Notes: generated from the letters alone by a model not told the origin. 64,000 nt of DNA from Beta vulgaris subsp. vulgaris (GCF_026745355.1 NC_079204.1:48220285-48284284); one strand, 5' to 3'. Shown: positions 1-13,500, numbered from the stretch's first letter. A program made the numbers and translations.

Positions 1-640
1 ACTATACTATTTTTGTAATGCACAACCAATATAGTGCAATTTTACGGAATGTACAACAAATAGTAACGGGGGTGAATACTCCTTTTTTGTAGTGCACAAC
101 CACCATTGATCAAATGCAATGTACATTGAGGGTCACAGAATGTACAATAGATTACCACATGTCCATTGTACATATCAGCATTAGTAATGAACAATTAGGT
201 GTACAAGGATGTACAAAAACATACGAATTTAAAACATTGAAATTGTTCGCCCGCTATATCAAAATTCATCATGCAATAATCGACATGCGAAATACAATTG
301 GAGTCACACAATGTACAAGCCAAAGTAGGATATTTGTCACAATTCAGAACACAATGAAGAAGCCTAATTCACAGTGGACAGGGGTGAATACTCCTTTTTT
401 GGTAGTGCACAACCAGCATACATCAAGTGCAATGTACATTGAGGGTCGCAGAATGTACAATAAATAACCACAGGTCCATTGTACATATCAGCCTTGGTAA
501 TGAACAATTAGGTGTACAAGGGTGTACAAAAACATATGAAATTGATATTGTTCGCCTTCTATATCAAAATCCATCATGCAATAATAGACATGCAAAGTAC
601 AATTGGAGTCACACAATGAACAAGCCAAAATAGAACAAGC
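1..640. repeat. Tandem repeat, about 312-bp unit rich in TGTACA
   Basis: Two adjacent units start near 67 and 380 with the same phrase (GGGGTGAATACTCCTTTTTT) and continue in parallel: GTAGTGCACAACCA, CAATGTACATTGAGGGTC, ACAATTAGGTGTACAAGG and TTGGAGTCACACAATG recur at matching offsets. The first 66 bases look like the tail of a third unit. The palindrome TGTACA recurs many times. The open frames here are by-products of the repeat and resemble no protein. This may be the subterminal repeat zone of a DNA transposon that begins left of the window. Confidence 0.8.
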
Positions 641-2026
641 CAATTTGAATTGTGCATCCTTTAACCGCCACAAATATGAAGACCAAATTTCCAAAATTAT
701 GTGACGATTTTCCAAAATGAAGCCAAATTACAATAAAGAAACTTACAGAATATCTTCACCCATTGTTAGTTGTGGAGATGGAGGAATGATTCTCAGAGGT
801 GTTGGGCAAGGAAGTTTTCGTTGCCTCGGTTGCCTTGATTGCGGTTGTTTTCGTTGTCTTGGTTTCTTCTTCTCGCCACTGTCCATAAACACTACTGCCC
901 AATCTTCTTTTGTGGTGGTGCAATTCAAATTTTTTGGGTGGTAATCGGAGTTTGTGTGGTGTGAATTGTAAGAAGTTTGGTTCTTTTTTGGAAAATGGAG
1001 AGAGAAAATGGCGGAGAGAGAAACTGAAAGAGAGAGAAAATTGGTAGAGAGCGAAAATGGTAGAGAGAGAAAGTGATGAATGAAAAATATGGAGGTTGAG
1101 TGTGAAAAATATGAACAGTATATTGGGCGACGTGATTAGCAGTTGATATCACTTCAGTTATTAATGTGTGAACAGTAAGGGTCAAATCAGTTACTTTTTT
1201 AAATCTTCCCATGTACATTGCGAACATGGGCTTGTACATTACGCATAAACCGCTTCCGAAAAGCGAGCGTTTCATTCACCTTTTTCTGCGTTTTGGACAA
1301 GGTGCAGGATGCTCATCCTACACCTTGGTGTATAATCTACTAATTGCTTCTTTTCACCCTTTTACCAACTGTCCAAACTCCTAACCTCCACTGTTTTAAA
1401 ACACTTGAAAGAACATTATAAGCCAACAAACAAACAACTGTTACTAAAGTTACAAACTTTGGAATTGAAAATCAATTTGACAAAATCCCACAACTTTAAG
1501 GCAAAATCAATTTGTTTGTTCTCTCTCTCTCTAAACTAAAGCTCAAAAATATAAAAATTCTCTCACAACAAACTTGCCTTCTGTGTCTCTGACACTCATC
1601 ATACTCCCACAAAATCAGAGACCAAGAACAAATACAGTTTTTTTTTCCTTTTTTTTATTTGCTTTTTATAGTAAAATTACCTCCTCACATCTTCAAAAGA
1701 GTAGTACCCTTCAAATCAATCTAAGTGTCTAGCTTTCTCCAATATTATTTGAGCTTTCTTAAAAAAAAATAAAAATAAATTGGGTATTATTTTTTTTTAG
1801 AGAGAGAAAGTGAGGAAATAGAAAGGTGGGTACTTCTACTGTTAACTCTAGTTGTCATGGCCCATATTGAGTCGTTCTTGTCTCCTTCTTTCCAATTCCC
1901 CACTAAAAAGCCTACTCTTTAAAAACCCAGTAATTCTTTTCTTCTATTTACTTCACTTGACTTCACCCTCTCTCTTTCTTCCATTTTCTCTCTCTAAAAC
2001 CCAAATAATGAATTGGGTCTAAAAAA
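641..2026. other. SPL upstream region: repeat tail, 28-bp palindrome, CT-rich promoter and leader
   Basis: From 641 to about 1,340 the DNA continues the TGTACA-rich repeat, with more copies at 1,210 and 1,233, a GAGAGA-rich stretch at 1,000-1,075, and a near-perfect palindrome at 1,299-1,326 (AAGGTG..CACCTT). After 1,340 the sequence becomes AT-rich with long CT tracts (1,520-1,545, 1,965-2,000) typical of plant promoters and 5' leaders. No coding exon is visible. The SPL start codon follows at 2,027. Confidence 0.6.
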
Positions 2027-5000
2027 ATGGATACGGGTTCAAATTATCCGACCGTTAAGGGGTCATCATCAACCTCTTCATCATCTGGGTTGTCGGATTC
2101 TTTAAATGGGCTGAAATTTGGGCAAAAAATATACTTTGAAGATGTGGGTGGTGTTGGAACTTCCGGCAAGTCTTCCGTCGCCGGAAGTGGTGGTGCTCCG
2201 GCGAAAAGGGCCGGAAAAGGGGTGGTGCAAAGTGGGCAACCACCAAGGTGTCAAGTAGAAGGGTGTAAGATAGATCTTAGTGATGCTAAAACTTATTATT
2301 CTAGGCATAAAGTTTGTGGTATGCACTCTAAATCTTCTGTTGTTATTGTTGCTGGTCTTGAGCAACGTTTTTGCCAGCAGTGCAGCAGGTTTTTTTTCAC
2401 TCTCTCTGTTGTATATCTTTTTTTTATATTTTTAATACTCCCTCCGTCCCAAAATATCGATTTCTTATGACGGTTTGTGTTAGCTGACCCGAATTATTTT
2501 GGGACTAAGGGTATGTTGTTATTTGATATTTTTATCTTGTTACTAAATATGGGTTTTTTAGTAGCTTTGAATTAGTGTGGTTTAGTTTTATTTGTGTGGT
2601 TTAGTTTTATTTGTGTGGTTTAGTTTATTGACCCCTGTCCCTTTCTTTTGACATGATATTTACTATTTAGTTGTTCACCAATCATTTAATGTGACCAAGT
2701 TTTTATGTTTAGTAATTGTTTTAGTTGTGGGAGGCGGGGGAGGGGGGATTTAGTGGGGACTGTTGGATTTTTTGAGTAAATAATGAGGAAGCAAGATTTG
2801 GTTATTGATTTTTTTGTGATTTTTGGGTGAAAGATTTGTTTATGTTTATTGGGATTTGATTGGGTGTTGGTAGGTTTATTAATTCATACTGATGGGATAG
2901 TTAATGATAAATTCTGCTTAAAGTATACCTTACTTGTGTCATCCTGATTAAATAACAAGGATGTTGATGGTGCATTTTTGGAGATATGGAGTGGCTGTAA
3001 AGATTATAGCAGTCAACATTGTTTGTTTGGAGCTAGGGGATGGAATGTATTACATGGACATTTGCCTCCTGGAACCCAGGTTTCATATATGCCTCCAAAA
3101 TAAAGAGCCAAATACTAGAAGAAAAGCGCCTATACCTAACAAGATTAAGTGAATGCCGAAGTCTTGTATAGTATGAAAAGTGATTGTAGAAGTAGGCTAA
3201 AGAACAAGTTTTTAGGCCATTTGATGTTTGTCGCTTTTGATTTCAAAGAAGTGAGGCAGAAAAAATGACATGATGAAAGTAATTGGTACTCGCTATTAAG
3301 GATTCTTACTACATTCACTGGGTACCTTTGGCTGTTCATGATTTATGTGTGATATTCCTGTTTTAGATTCTTTGCTCCTACACGGCTATGATATCCCAAA
3401 CTTAAACGAGAGGACTAAGGAACAAGAAAAGAAAAGGAAAATACAGCATTGAAGAGATAATAAGAAACTTGTGGTTCTCCTGATGATTTTCCCTTATGGC
3501 AAGGACTTTGATGTCTGTCGTTCCATTATGCTTGAAAGCAGTTGGATGTGCAATTGGGCATTGTCCAAAATTGGTGAATCAAGCTGCTTGGATTTGGAAG
3601 TGTAGTAGTCAGTTGATGATAGCTTGTATTTCATTAGTTCCCAACTGTTTTTTTTCTGGCTTGCTTCATATCTTCTTTTTCCCTTTTCTTTGACAAGGGA
3701 TTTTGGTACTTTCTTGAAGGTGTTGCTTCTAAGAAAAAGATATGCATAGTTGATGATTTGTCTTTTATATATCTATATACGTATAGAGGTAAGATACTGT
3801 ATCATTTTGTGAATATTATTTGCAGTTCCTGAATCATACAACTTACCTTTCTCTTATCGCCAAAATTAATCATGATTTGCTCTATAGGTGATATATTTCA
3901 TGCCTAATTGCATTATGGAATCTATTGAATTACTCATAATTCAGTTTTGGAGAAAAAACTCTACGGGAAATTATACTATCGTGCCATACCCATTTAATAT
4001 TGTTTTCTAGATCAATAGGTGTGGATCTCGATGATACAGTGCTATCGACTTTCATGATATATACTTGAGACATATTGGTGGTTATTAGTAGTCGTGTCAT
4101 ACTGCGGAAAATTCATGTGCAAGAAAAATAAACTTTTGGTATCAGTAGAGAACCTATTCTTCTTCAAGTGAATGATTCCTTTCACGAGCATCTATCCCTG
4201 TGATTCACTCTTGTCATGTAAGGAAGAATTTAGCTATAGTATATGACTATTTAAAAAGTCATTCTTCATCTCTTTTTTCCTCATAGAGTGGCTGGAAACT
4301 GTTTCAAAGTGTTAGATAAAGAGTAGTAGCTTTGTGCTTGAGTTATTTGTTTAGTATTTTGTCCTCAACTTGCAGTGAGGCTTGATAAGATACATGTTTC
4401 TTGTGTACAATTTAATTCCATTTGTTTCTGTTATATTCTGAGCAAGTCCAATCAAACCTGATCACTCTTCTTTTAGCTCCCCATCCTTGACTCGAGAAAT
4501 CCTAGAGGCATATATAAATGACTATTTAAAATGTCTTTTCATCTCTTTCTTTCTCTGAATGTGGCTAGAGATCAGAGTGTTCTAAAGATTTTTAATAAGG
4601 TGTAGCAGCTTTGAATTTGAGTTACTCGTTTGGTAGTAAATATGTAGGTAGTCCTACATATTAGAATGATGTAATTTCTTGTGCCGCTGATTATTGAATT
4701 CTGGACTCTGTTAAAATTTTGAAATTTGCAGAAGTTGCTACTGTTAGTGATTAAACATTACAATTGATTATTGCATATATGAAGCCTGTTTCAATATTTG
4801 TGAGAGGTACTGAATTTTGACTTATGTCAGACACTGTTGTTTCAATGTTGAGAGGGTGTGTAATCATTATATATTATGTATGTACATTAAAAAAGGAGCT
4901 CGCAGAGATGTGCGGTATTCATTTGTTTCTTAACTCTTTTTAAAAGGGAAGAATTTTCTTTTGACATTCAGAGGAAGAAATTCCCGTCTTTTTACGCTCT

Positions 5001-8000
5001 TCTATATATGTTTTTTAATTATGATTTTTGATGTAGAAATATACATGTAGGAGTTAGACCAGTGTAGTTGATGTGAAATCTACTATGATGCTTTACCATG
5101 TCCACAACAAGAATTACTGGCATAGATTTCTCTTGGAATTGGTCTTTGTCTGAGAAAGATATTACTACTCGTCTTATACTCTTAGTATACATGGCATTTT
5201 GTTATTTGTGAACAATTGAAAAGAGGCCTCTTCCTTTGGATTGGTCATGGCCCGTAATATTGTCTGTACAGGTTTACAATGCAATGGCAGGCACAGTTTG
5301 GTAGAGAGTGATACAAATCATGTGTATAAAAATTAATCATGATCAGTATTTTCAAACTTTATCATTGTCATTCTACTTTCTTTAGTCTTCTAGTAAAAAT
5401 GAATTCATTGATTTCTATGTTTTTCTTATCTTAGTTATTAATTAAGGTTGATTCAAGTTAGTCTTTCTTATCATATGTTCTTTAGCTAATGGAAACATGT
5501 GGTCAGAAAATTGTAACCTGATAAAGTAATAGAGTTGTCATACGAAGTCTTGTATCACACGTTTTATGTATCAACGTACTTTAAAGATTAATGTGATTTA
5601 TTTTCTACTTCAAGATATTTTAGATGCTTGGCGATTTTTATAGAGTTTATTCTCTGGGTGTTTCAATCTCTCACCAAAATTCATGCTGCTTTGGGTACTT
5701 TAATTGTATCTCAGATTTCATCGGCTTCCTGAATTTGACCAAGGGAAACGAAGTTGTCGCAGACGCCTTGCTGGTCATAATGAGCGTCGAAGAAAACCAC
5801 CACCTGGGTCTTTGTTATCATCACGTTTGGGACGTCTCTCTTCATCCCTTTTTGGTGGTGAGAGATATCACAAGTTTTGTGTCTTTTCTAGTATATGTTC
5901 TTAAGTATGCTTTCTGCTAAATTTCGTTCATAATATTGCAGATAACACCGGCGGAAGTGGTGGATTCTTATTGGACTTCTCTTCGTATCCACGGCATTCT
6001 GAAAGGGATCTGTGGCCGGGTTCTGAGACCTCTGAGCAGGTATCTGGAAGTCAGTCCAGGTCCATTATGTGGCCAGGTGATGTAATCCTACAATCTGTAA
6101 ACTGAATCCCCTTAAACTGCATCTAGAGAGGAAAATCATACACTTATAAGCCTACTAATTATGAGTTACACATATCTCTGTCATTATGTCGTAGAAAATG
6201 ATCTACAAATAATTTAATTTTCTACTGTTAGTGCTGTTACTAAAAGTTAATGTTAACAGCCCATTTGGCATAAATTATGATTTGAATAACGACTTTGTAT
6301 GTAATTTTTGCATGCATTTACATGTGAATTTCCATTGGATGTCCATGGTGATATAATTTCGATATTCATGGTAATATTCTCTAGTCCTGAACATATTATT
6401 ATAGGTGAGAATGAAAGCTGAGGAAGAAAACTACATGGTTGGGAGGGTGTAGATGTGTGAGGACTGACACAAATATCTTTTGAAATTTTGCCCAATCTTA
6501 GTTCTTCTTATACTTGCATCATTAAATGGAAATTGATATTGCTTGCATCATTTTCTAGATTGGCAATATGTTATCTCTCTCTCTTCTAGCATTTGAGGTC
6601 CCTTTATCTCTCCATCCCTCTCCTTTCCTAAATAATTCTGCTGATGCTACAAAAGTAAAAAAAATGAGGAAGTATATTATCTTTTTCACATAATCAGGTT
6701 TTTTTTTTTTTGAGATATTTTTTTTTTTGAGATTTACTTTACTAATTAGGGGGTAATTTGGGAAAAGAAGAACCCTTATCTACCCATCTCTGAGATGGGT
6801 GGTATTGCTTCTCGTTGATGAATTGTCGTGGACATAAATATAAAGAATTCTTTGCAAAGTTATACGCAAACTCGTTATCGTTGCTTCAATGTATAAATTT
6901 TTGTTTGCTTCATTGGGCCGAAGTTACTCCTAAAAATTTTGGTTGGGTGGAAATGAGTCTCAATTGGTGGACTGAATTTAGTGATGTGAAAGTAGAATGG
7001 TGGACCCTTTTGTCATTTTTAGTATGTGGCAATATTCTAAAAATGCATGGTTTGCATACTTCTTTCATTAGCCATTCATTTCTGTTAAACACTTCATCTG
7101 AGAAATTTGGTTGTCCTTGTCTGGAAACTAGCACTTATTAGTGTGTTCATAACAAATATCATAATATAATAGGAAATTACTCACCAGCAGTTATTCTGTA
7201 TATGATAATTTAGCAAATAGTTGCTTGGATTTGTCAAATAATACAAAGAACACGAATGCATGCTTCACTTTTACTAGATACATAACTGACATAATATAGG
7301 ATAACTATGTTCATAAATTTTAATAAAAATTTATTCTTCATTATGCTCTTTGCATAAGCATATAGGATACACATTAAATACATAAGTAGTTCGAACTCGA
7401 TCTAATCATACAATTATTATTTGCCAGACACCAGGAAATAGTAAATTGACTTGCCAATCTTCTTGTTGGCATCTTATGTTATGGTACATTATACTCTTTA
7501 CCAAACTCTCTTTTTGTAGTAATTATTCAGAAATAGTCTACTAGCCTATAGACTGGTTAGAAGTAAGTCTATATATCACTGTATAGCTTCAGAATTGCAA
7601 CTTGGAAGTTTGGTCTCATTTCTGTGGCATGTTATACCTACAGGCAACTCTGAGGATCCTCCTTCGAAGATGTTTCTGCAAGGTTCAGCCAGTGGGTCCA
7701 GCTTTTCATTTCCTCCGGGACAATGTATCGGAGGGGTCTCTTCTGACTCGAGCTGTGCTCTCTCTCTTCTGTCAAATCAAACTTGGAGCTCCAGAAATCA
7801 ATCATCAAGTACTGGACTAGGTAACTCGATGAACATTGATGGAGCACCTGTCTCCCATTCTGCTGCAGGTCATAGTGTTACAGTTGCACACTTGCCGAGC
7901 AGCAGCTCACCATGGGGGTTTAAGGCCAACGATGATCCCAATTGTGGCTTACATACTGTGCCATCCGGTCATCTGGGACTTGGACAAATCTCCCAGCCAC

Positions 8001-8134
8001 ATTTCAGTAGCCAATATCATCATGGTGATCTTATGATGGATCAGGTCCATGATGGTGGGCGGCAATACATGGATGTTGACCATTCTAGGGCTTACAACTC
8101 AGCCACCACACACCATGTGGACTGGTCACTCTGA
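2027..8134 (+). CDS. SPL9: SQUAMOSA-promoter-binding-like transcription factor, SPL9/SPL15 type (4 exons)
   Basis: Coding exons are 2,027-2,388, 5,715-5,857, 5,942-6,076 and 7,644-8,134; all introns are GT/AG and the join gives 376 aa. The second donor could be 3 bases earlier without changing frame. The SBP DNA-binding domain spans residues 73-148, with zinc ligands C75, C80, C97, H100 and C116, C119, H123, C135, then the basic nuclear signal [17 protein letters not shown]. The N-terminal [11 protein letters not shown] and the C-terminal [12 protein letters not shown]...DWSL match the Arabidopsis SPL9/15 group as I remember it. SBP proteins bind GTAC cores in the nucleus and promote the juvenile-to-adult and floral transition. 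The last exon carries a miR156 site. Intron 1 is 3.3 kb, and the family's usual intron inside the SBP box is conserved. SPL9 versus SPL15 orthology is not resolved. Confidence 0.95.
2438..2511. mobile_element. Stowaway-type MITE, 74 bp, in SPL intron 1
   Basis: The left end CTCCCTCCGTCCCAAAATA and the right end TTATTTTGGGACTAAGGG are inverted repeats, flanked on both sides by TA, the Tc1/mariner (Stowaway) target duplication. It lies about 50 bp inside SPL intron 1 and is unusually short for a Stowaway element. Confidence 0.8.
7755..7774 (+). promoter_or_regulatory. miR156/157 target site in SPL coding sequence
   Basis: GTGCTCTCTCTCTTCTGTCA in the last exon encodes the ALSLLSN motif. It is the canonical miR156 response element of SPL genes, with one mismatch to mature miR156 at the position usual for the family. 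It predicts cleavage or translational repression of the transcript in juvenile tissue. Confidence 0.95.
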
Positions 8135-8867
8135 TTGTTCTTTCCATTGCTTCATACTGAGCGAAAGAGCATGTTTCCCTTTTTTTATCGAATTCTTAAG
8201 TTGTTCTTCTGGGTGTGTAACAGTCTGATGACATCTTGTAACTGTTGCCTGCACCGATGACTCTTTTGTCATGGTACCGAACTGATGTTATGTCGCGCTT
8301 GTGGTATTTTCCATTTCCCTGGATAATTGGACTACTTTTGTATGCTGCTGGTTAATCTGAATCATTTTCTGAGCACGACGCCCTTTCCCTGTTTCTACTT
8401 TCTATACGTTTTGCTTATAGGATGAGGTGACCGGGTAGTTGCTGTTCAGTCACTTGTTGCTAGTGGGAAATGTCTGAAATCGTGCCTTGTTTTTTGGGGC
8501 AAAGATTGTTGATTAGAGATTTTCTAACACTAATTTTTTTTCTTTGGTAAGAACCTCTGGATTGGAGATGTCAAAAAAAAAAAAATATATACCAATCCCG
8601 GTAATCGACATGAAAAAATTACATGACCCCCAAAATCTGAATTTTGAGTCTCAAATTTGGTGAAAAAGTTAGAACTAGGTGATTTGACTCTCATTTTTCC
8701 ATTTGCGCATGTTGCGTAATTGATTTTTGATTGCTAATATATAACAAAGAAAATATTACCTTGTTGAATCTTGTTACATCTGTTTTAGTGTGTACTCTAC
8801 ATTTTGATTCATTAATATAATGCTATGGATATTATTAATTAAAGTTTTGCCTAGGAAAAAAACAATA
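8135..8867 (+). other. SPL 3' untranslated and intergenic region
   Basis: AT-rich sequence follows the SPL stop codon, with T-rich stretches near 8,180 and an A tract at 8,574-8,584. No coding exon is visible on either strand. The polyadenylation site cannot be fixed by eye. Confidence 0.5.
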
Positions 8868-9163
8868 GGGTTGTTTGGCAATTGGTTGTTGGCTTTTGGT
8901 TGGTTTAACTGGCTGTCAGCATTAGCCGTATGTATTGGTTTTTTTTTAAGTTGGTTGTTTGCAAAATTGTTTGGTAAAATTAGTTGTAGTTGTTGGCGGT
9001 TTATTAGAGAATTTGTGGCCAACAAGTCAAAGGTTAATCCAAAAAGCTGCTCCGTTTTGGCTGACCAAAAAGGCAATAACCAAACACATTTTTTTGGTTG
9101 TTTGACCAAATTAAAAAGCCAAAAACCAAAAGCCAATGAAAAAATCATTTACCAAACATGGCC
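8868..9163. mobile_element. Putative 296-bp MITE (TGTTTGG-type inverted ends)
   Basis: The left end reads GGGTTGTTTGGCAATTGG and the right end, read on the minus strand, GGCCATGTTTGGTAAATG. Both continue into an inverted GGCTTTTGGTT segment. The arrangement fits a hAT- or Harbinger-derived MITE. I could not define a clean target duplication, so the boundaries are approximate. The open frames across it are shadows. Confidence 0.6.
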
Positions 9164-10526
9164 AACGTTTTGTTCATTAAAGAGACAGACAATGATTTTT
9201 GTAATTAACAGTAGTATTTTGGCCCAATCAAGTCTCCTTGTTATTGTATAATGTAAATATTCTCTGATCAAAATTCCCTATCTTCTTTATATCAATAAAA
9301 GAATTAAAGTGATAAATCAATTTTACACTAATTAAGGGTGAATTTTTTTTATATAGCCAGTTAAAATTGAGAATAAGAGAGATGTTGTTAGCCGTTGGGT
9401 TGACTCGAAATAAAAATAATGATTTCCAACCCATTCATTAGCTCATTTCCATCTTTGGAAGGGGAAAATGTGTGGGATAGCAATTTCCAATCTTCGATTG
9501 TAGACTTGGTTCATTCCAATCTACTGAATTTATCCTTGTTTCGATTTCTTAAAAAAAAAAAGTACTTCCAATTTGAAATGAGCTTACTTACAAAAAATTC
9601 AAACATAAGTCATCTGACTCAAACTCTTTTTTTCATTTCATTTTATTTTATTATTAAGAATTTGTCTTATAAAAGATCTACTTTTAAATTAAAATTAGAC
9701 AATGGTAAGCCAATATTAAAAAGAAAATTAGCATAATAGTGACTAGGTTAATTTCTTTCGATAACTAGTTTAATTTATTTAGTGACTAGGTCTACTTTTA
9801 TATTAAAATTAGACCATTTCTTTTTATAATTTTTTATTAAATGGCAGTATACAACATAATTATCAGTATGTAACCCAGCTCACTGCTGCTTTACACTTGC
9901 AAGAGGCTGCTCATGATTGAAATAAACTTCCTATTTTACAAGCTTAGTATGACAACATGCACCAACAGTTACGCCATCACTAGTATAAATTGCACCTGGT
10001 TACCATTATTCCAATCTTGTCTCAATATGCAACTGCATTGTGTGGCCTTGTGGTCACTTTTCCACCACATATAACAAAGCAAAGCAGTGTAAGCTGTCTC
10101 CACCAATACTAAAGGAAAGTACCTCGTCTCCATTAATGTTTCAAAGGACACTGATACCAAGCAAAGCTGTGTACTGTGTAGAAAAACTTTATTTGGCTAA
10201 ATAAGAGATAGGAAGCTGTAGACCCCATATAAAGTGAAGTTACGGTTGTGGCCCCACTTGACTCGTGAAACAAAAATTTAGCTAGCTAAAATGTAGCCGC
10301 ATTGCCCCACTCGTCAACCTTTCTCCAAGCACAAAGAATCAAATGAAGTGAGGCTCCAGAGGAATCTGCAAGAAAGCAATGCTGCAAAGATTAAAACAAG
10401 TTAACCAACAACAAGAAAAGGATCAAGGATTTGTTGTCACAACCAGAATCGCAGTCTTAGAGAAGACATAAATGGTTGGTCATTCCATAATCAGCATTTA
10501 GGTCCTTTTATGGCCAATAAACCCCT
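9164..10526. other. Intergenic DNA between convergent SPL and G-patch genes
   Basis: Very AT-rich to about 9,870, with a short duplicated segment (TATTAAAATTAGAC-like) near 9,675 and 9,795. From about 9,880 to 10,526 the composition is more balanced and probably includes the 3' untranslated region of the minus-strand G-patch gene. No further coding exon was recognised. Confidence 0.5.
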
Positions 10527-13500
10527 TCAATGGTCATCTTCATTTACTCCAGGGCAGTTGGAAAGGAGAGCTTCCACGGATTCATACTGAGACAAAAGTA
10601 AAGCAAATCAATTCCTGCACCTTACTGTCACTGTTGGCCTTTTCAGCTTAACAAGTTGATAAACAGCCTCATGATGATTTCGACACATACCTGACATCCA
10701 CAGAAGAGGCAATAGTAATGTTCTCTCAGCTTCACCAATATCTCTACCAAATCCTGTATCAAATTCACCAGATTTTGTCATGTACAGAGTTCATAGTCTA
10801 ATAAAATATACATATACCACTTCATCCATGTACCAAAAACTTCCATTTTTAGCCATATATGTGGCCAAAAAAAAAGAACAATTATGATAAGCATGGATTG
10901 GCTCATATTAGTATCGCTAAGCAGCACTGGCAGCTGTGGCTTAGTCAAACAAACTGGCTCTGGCGCAATGAGACTTCAAAAAAACTTTTATCAATTGGAG
11001 ACATCAAGGATTACCAATAATTTCACCCCCCCCCCCCAAAAAAAAAAGGATAGACAAAAGGCAATGATAACAAACACCATTAATGAAACATAACAGATCA
11101 GCATGTGGAGCCAAAAGATTCACAAAAACCAAGTATGAGGGATGCATTGAATCCCAATTTAACATATCAAATGAAAATCAATTCAAGTTTCAGGCATGAG
11201 ATGACCTCTTTCCAGGACATACCACACTAAAACTTGTGGCAGCCAATAGAAAAAGGTGGGACGCAAGGGCAACCAGTAAGTGGGAGGAGAAGATGCAGAA
11301 AACCATAAAGATAATATTCACGTTATCGTAATTATGTTATGCGCAATGAAAACGTACAAGGTACAAGAAAATTTTAGTTAATGATGGTACTATTACGTGG
11401 TTCAAGAAGTTAAAAAGAAACAAATGTCAATAAGAAAAGGAAAAGGAGAAATGCTTAAGCAAAGAAACTAAATGAACTGAAGATACGTACTATAATTTGC
11501 CATAAGGAAAGGAAAAGTAAGATTAATACGATCCACCATTTAATTTTGCTCTAGCCAGGTAGTACTTCCGTTCCAAATCAATCTACAGATTTTGCTTTTC
11601 ACCGTAAGCAAGGAAAATGTATGAAGTACGGGAGAGAAGTATGTGAGAAGAATAAGTAACCGAAAAGTATACACATGGGGATTCGATTGGACTAGAGTAA
11701 TCAGAGAATACATCACCTGAGGGTTTGTTTCTAAACCAAAATAATAATAAAAAGATATGGCGAGGTTTCCTGATCCTAAGTGGAAGGTACCTAAATAAAT
11801 AATTTTTAAATGGGGTTTTTGTTTTGTTGGCAATGGACAGGAAAAGGCTTCTAATAAGAAAAGATCCAAAATGAAAGCGCAAATGAAAAACAAAAGGAGC
11901 GAGTACTGTTTTATGGATATTAAAACCATTTAACGTTGCAATTGCCACACTTCACTTCTTCACAGAGGCATGCACACAGTTGACAGCACACATTGAGTGT
12001 CATTCCAATACGATTCCATACAAGCATGACCTAAAGTCCCTGGATATGTTGCTCTTATCTTCTACATGAGGCCGGTGATCAGATCCACAGGGTCAAAAAC
12101 TAGTTGTGTTTGACTTATGATGGACTTGACAAAAATGGCTCATGACATTGCTGCTTCTTCTAGATCACTGCAAAGCAGTTGATACTTGTTGAGTACCAAA
12201 TAACAAGTCAGTTGAGGACAGCCTCCAGGTACCGCACGTGTAAGGCTAGCCACCTTCAATGATCCAGCTGCCAATACCCTGGCCTGAGCAAGTGCTACAG
12301 CATTGGGGTGATGTCGTTACTACAGAAGTACAAAACACAAATCTACTTTACTTTTTTCTTGACCTCTATTTTATCTTGACCTCTACCTCCAGTCTTCCTG
12401 AATTACTCCCCCTGTTTAGAAGGATGTTTAATCCAAGCCTTGAACATAGGGGAAATCCTTGATAAGATTAACTCCAAAATCTAACAGGGGATCCGATCCA
12501 ATTTTTAACTAAGTTGGTATCTAGTTGAGCAAAGATGCATGGATATTGGTCATGTGGTTGGTGCGGCAGGCTACTGTCAACAGATCAAGCATATTTTTCT
12601 TTGTGCTCTGGTTAGAAGAGCTTAAAATAGCTAATGTTAGCTATCCCCTAATCGTTTTGTATAATAAATGTTGGCTCACTGAGATTAGCAAATGGGCGTT
12701 GTGCGTTAACACTTTACTTTTTGACTTTTGCTGGCCATGAATCTCTGCGTTCTATTAGCCATGCACTTGTTGGCATGGCTCATCTAACATTAGCAACCTT
12801 TCCTGCATGTCCCTTTACAAGGACCAAAAGGATAGAAGTCCCTTCTTCCCTTCCTTCGGCCTTTTGTAATAGCCTTCAGCTCCCTTGACCTCTAAACATT
12901 GCACCAGCTTTTGTCATACTGAACTAAATGGAAATATATTCCACGGCTGTTCCAAGGATATTAAACTTATCAACTACACTATAAATTTTCAATTAGCCTT
13001 CTAAAGCTTGTACCACCACTTTGACTTTTGAACAACTTTGATCTTTCCCCATTTCAGTTCAAGATATTTATGTCGCAAAAATTATTTACAGTTTCAACTG
13101 GGAGATAGCAGTTAACAGTTTTGCAGCTTGAGTTTGGAATCTTAACAGTTAGCTGAAGCTCCCCAAAAAGCCAATCTTAGGCCAAAATGCTAATGCGAAA
13201 TCCAAGTGCTCCCCCCACCAAAGGGATAGGATTCTTTCCTGTTTTATGTTTCCAATTCCTATCTGCTTGTCCAATTCATCAACTAAGGCTTATAGAATCT
13301 AGCTACTAATTTTGCTTGAAAGTGCTTTTCCTAGTTGAGAAAGACTGAAAACACTTGAAGAGAACCAATAAGAATAGCGAACAGTGAAACATTGCAATTC
13401 TATATATGAGAATAGGTTTATAGAATCTAGCTACTGTATTTGTTTCAAAGTGCTTTTCCTAGTTGACAAAGACTGAAAAACGATCAGGAGAACCAATAAG

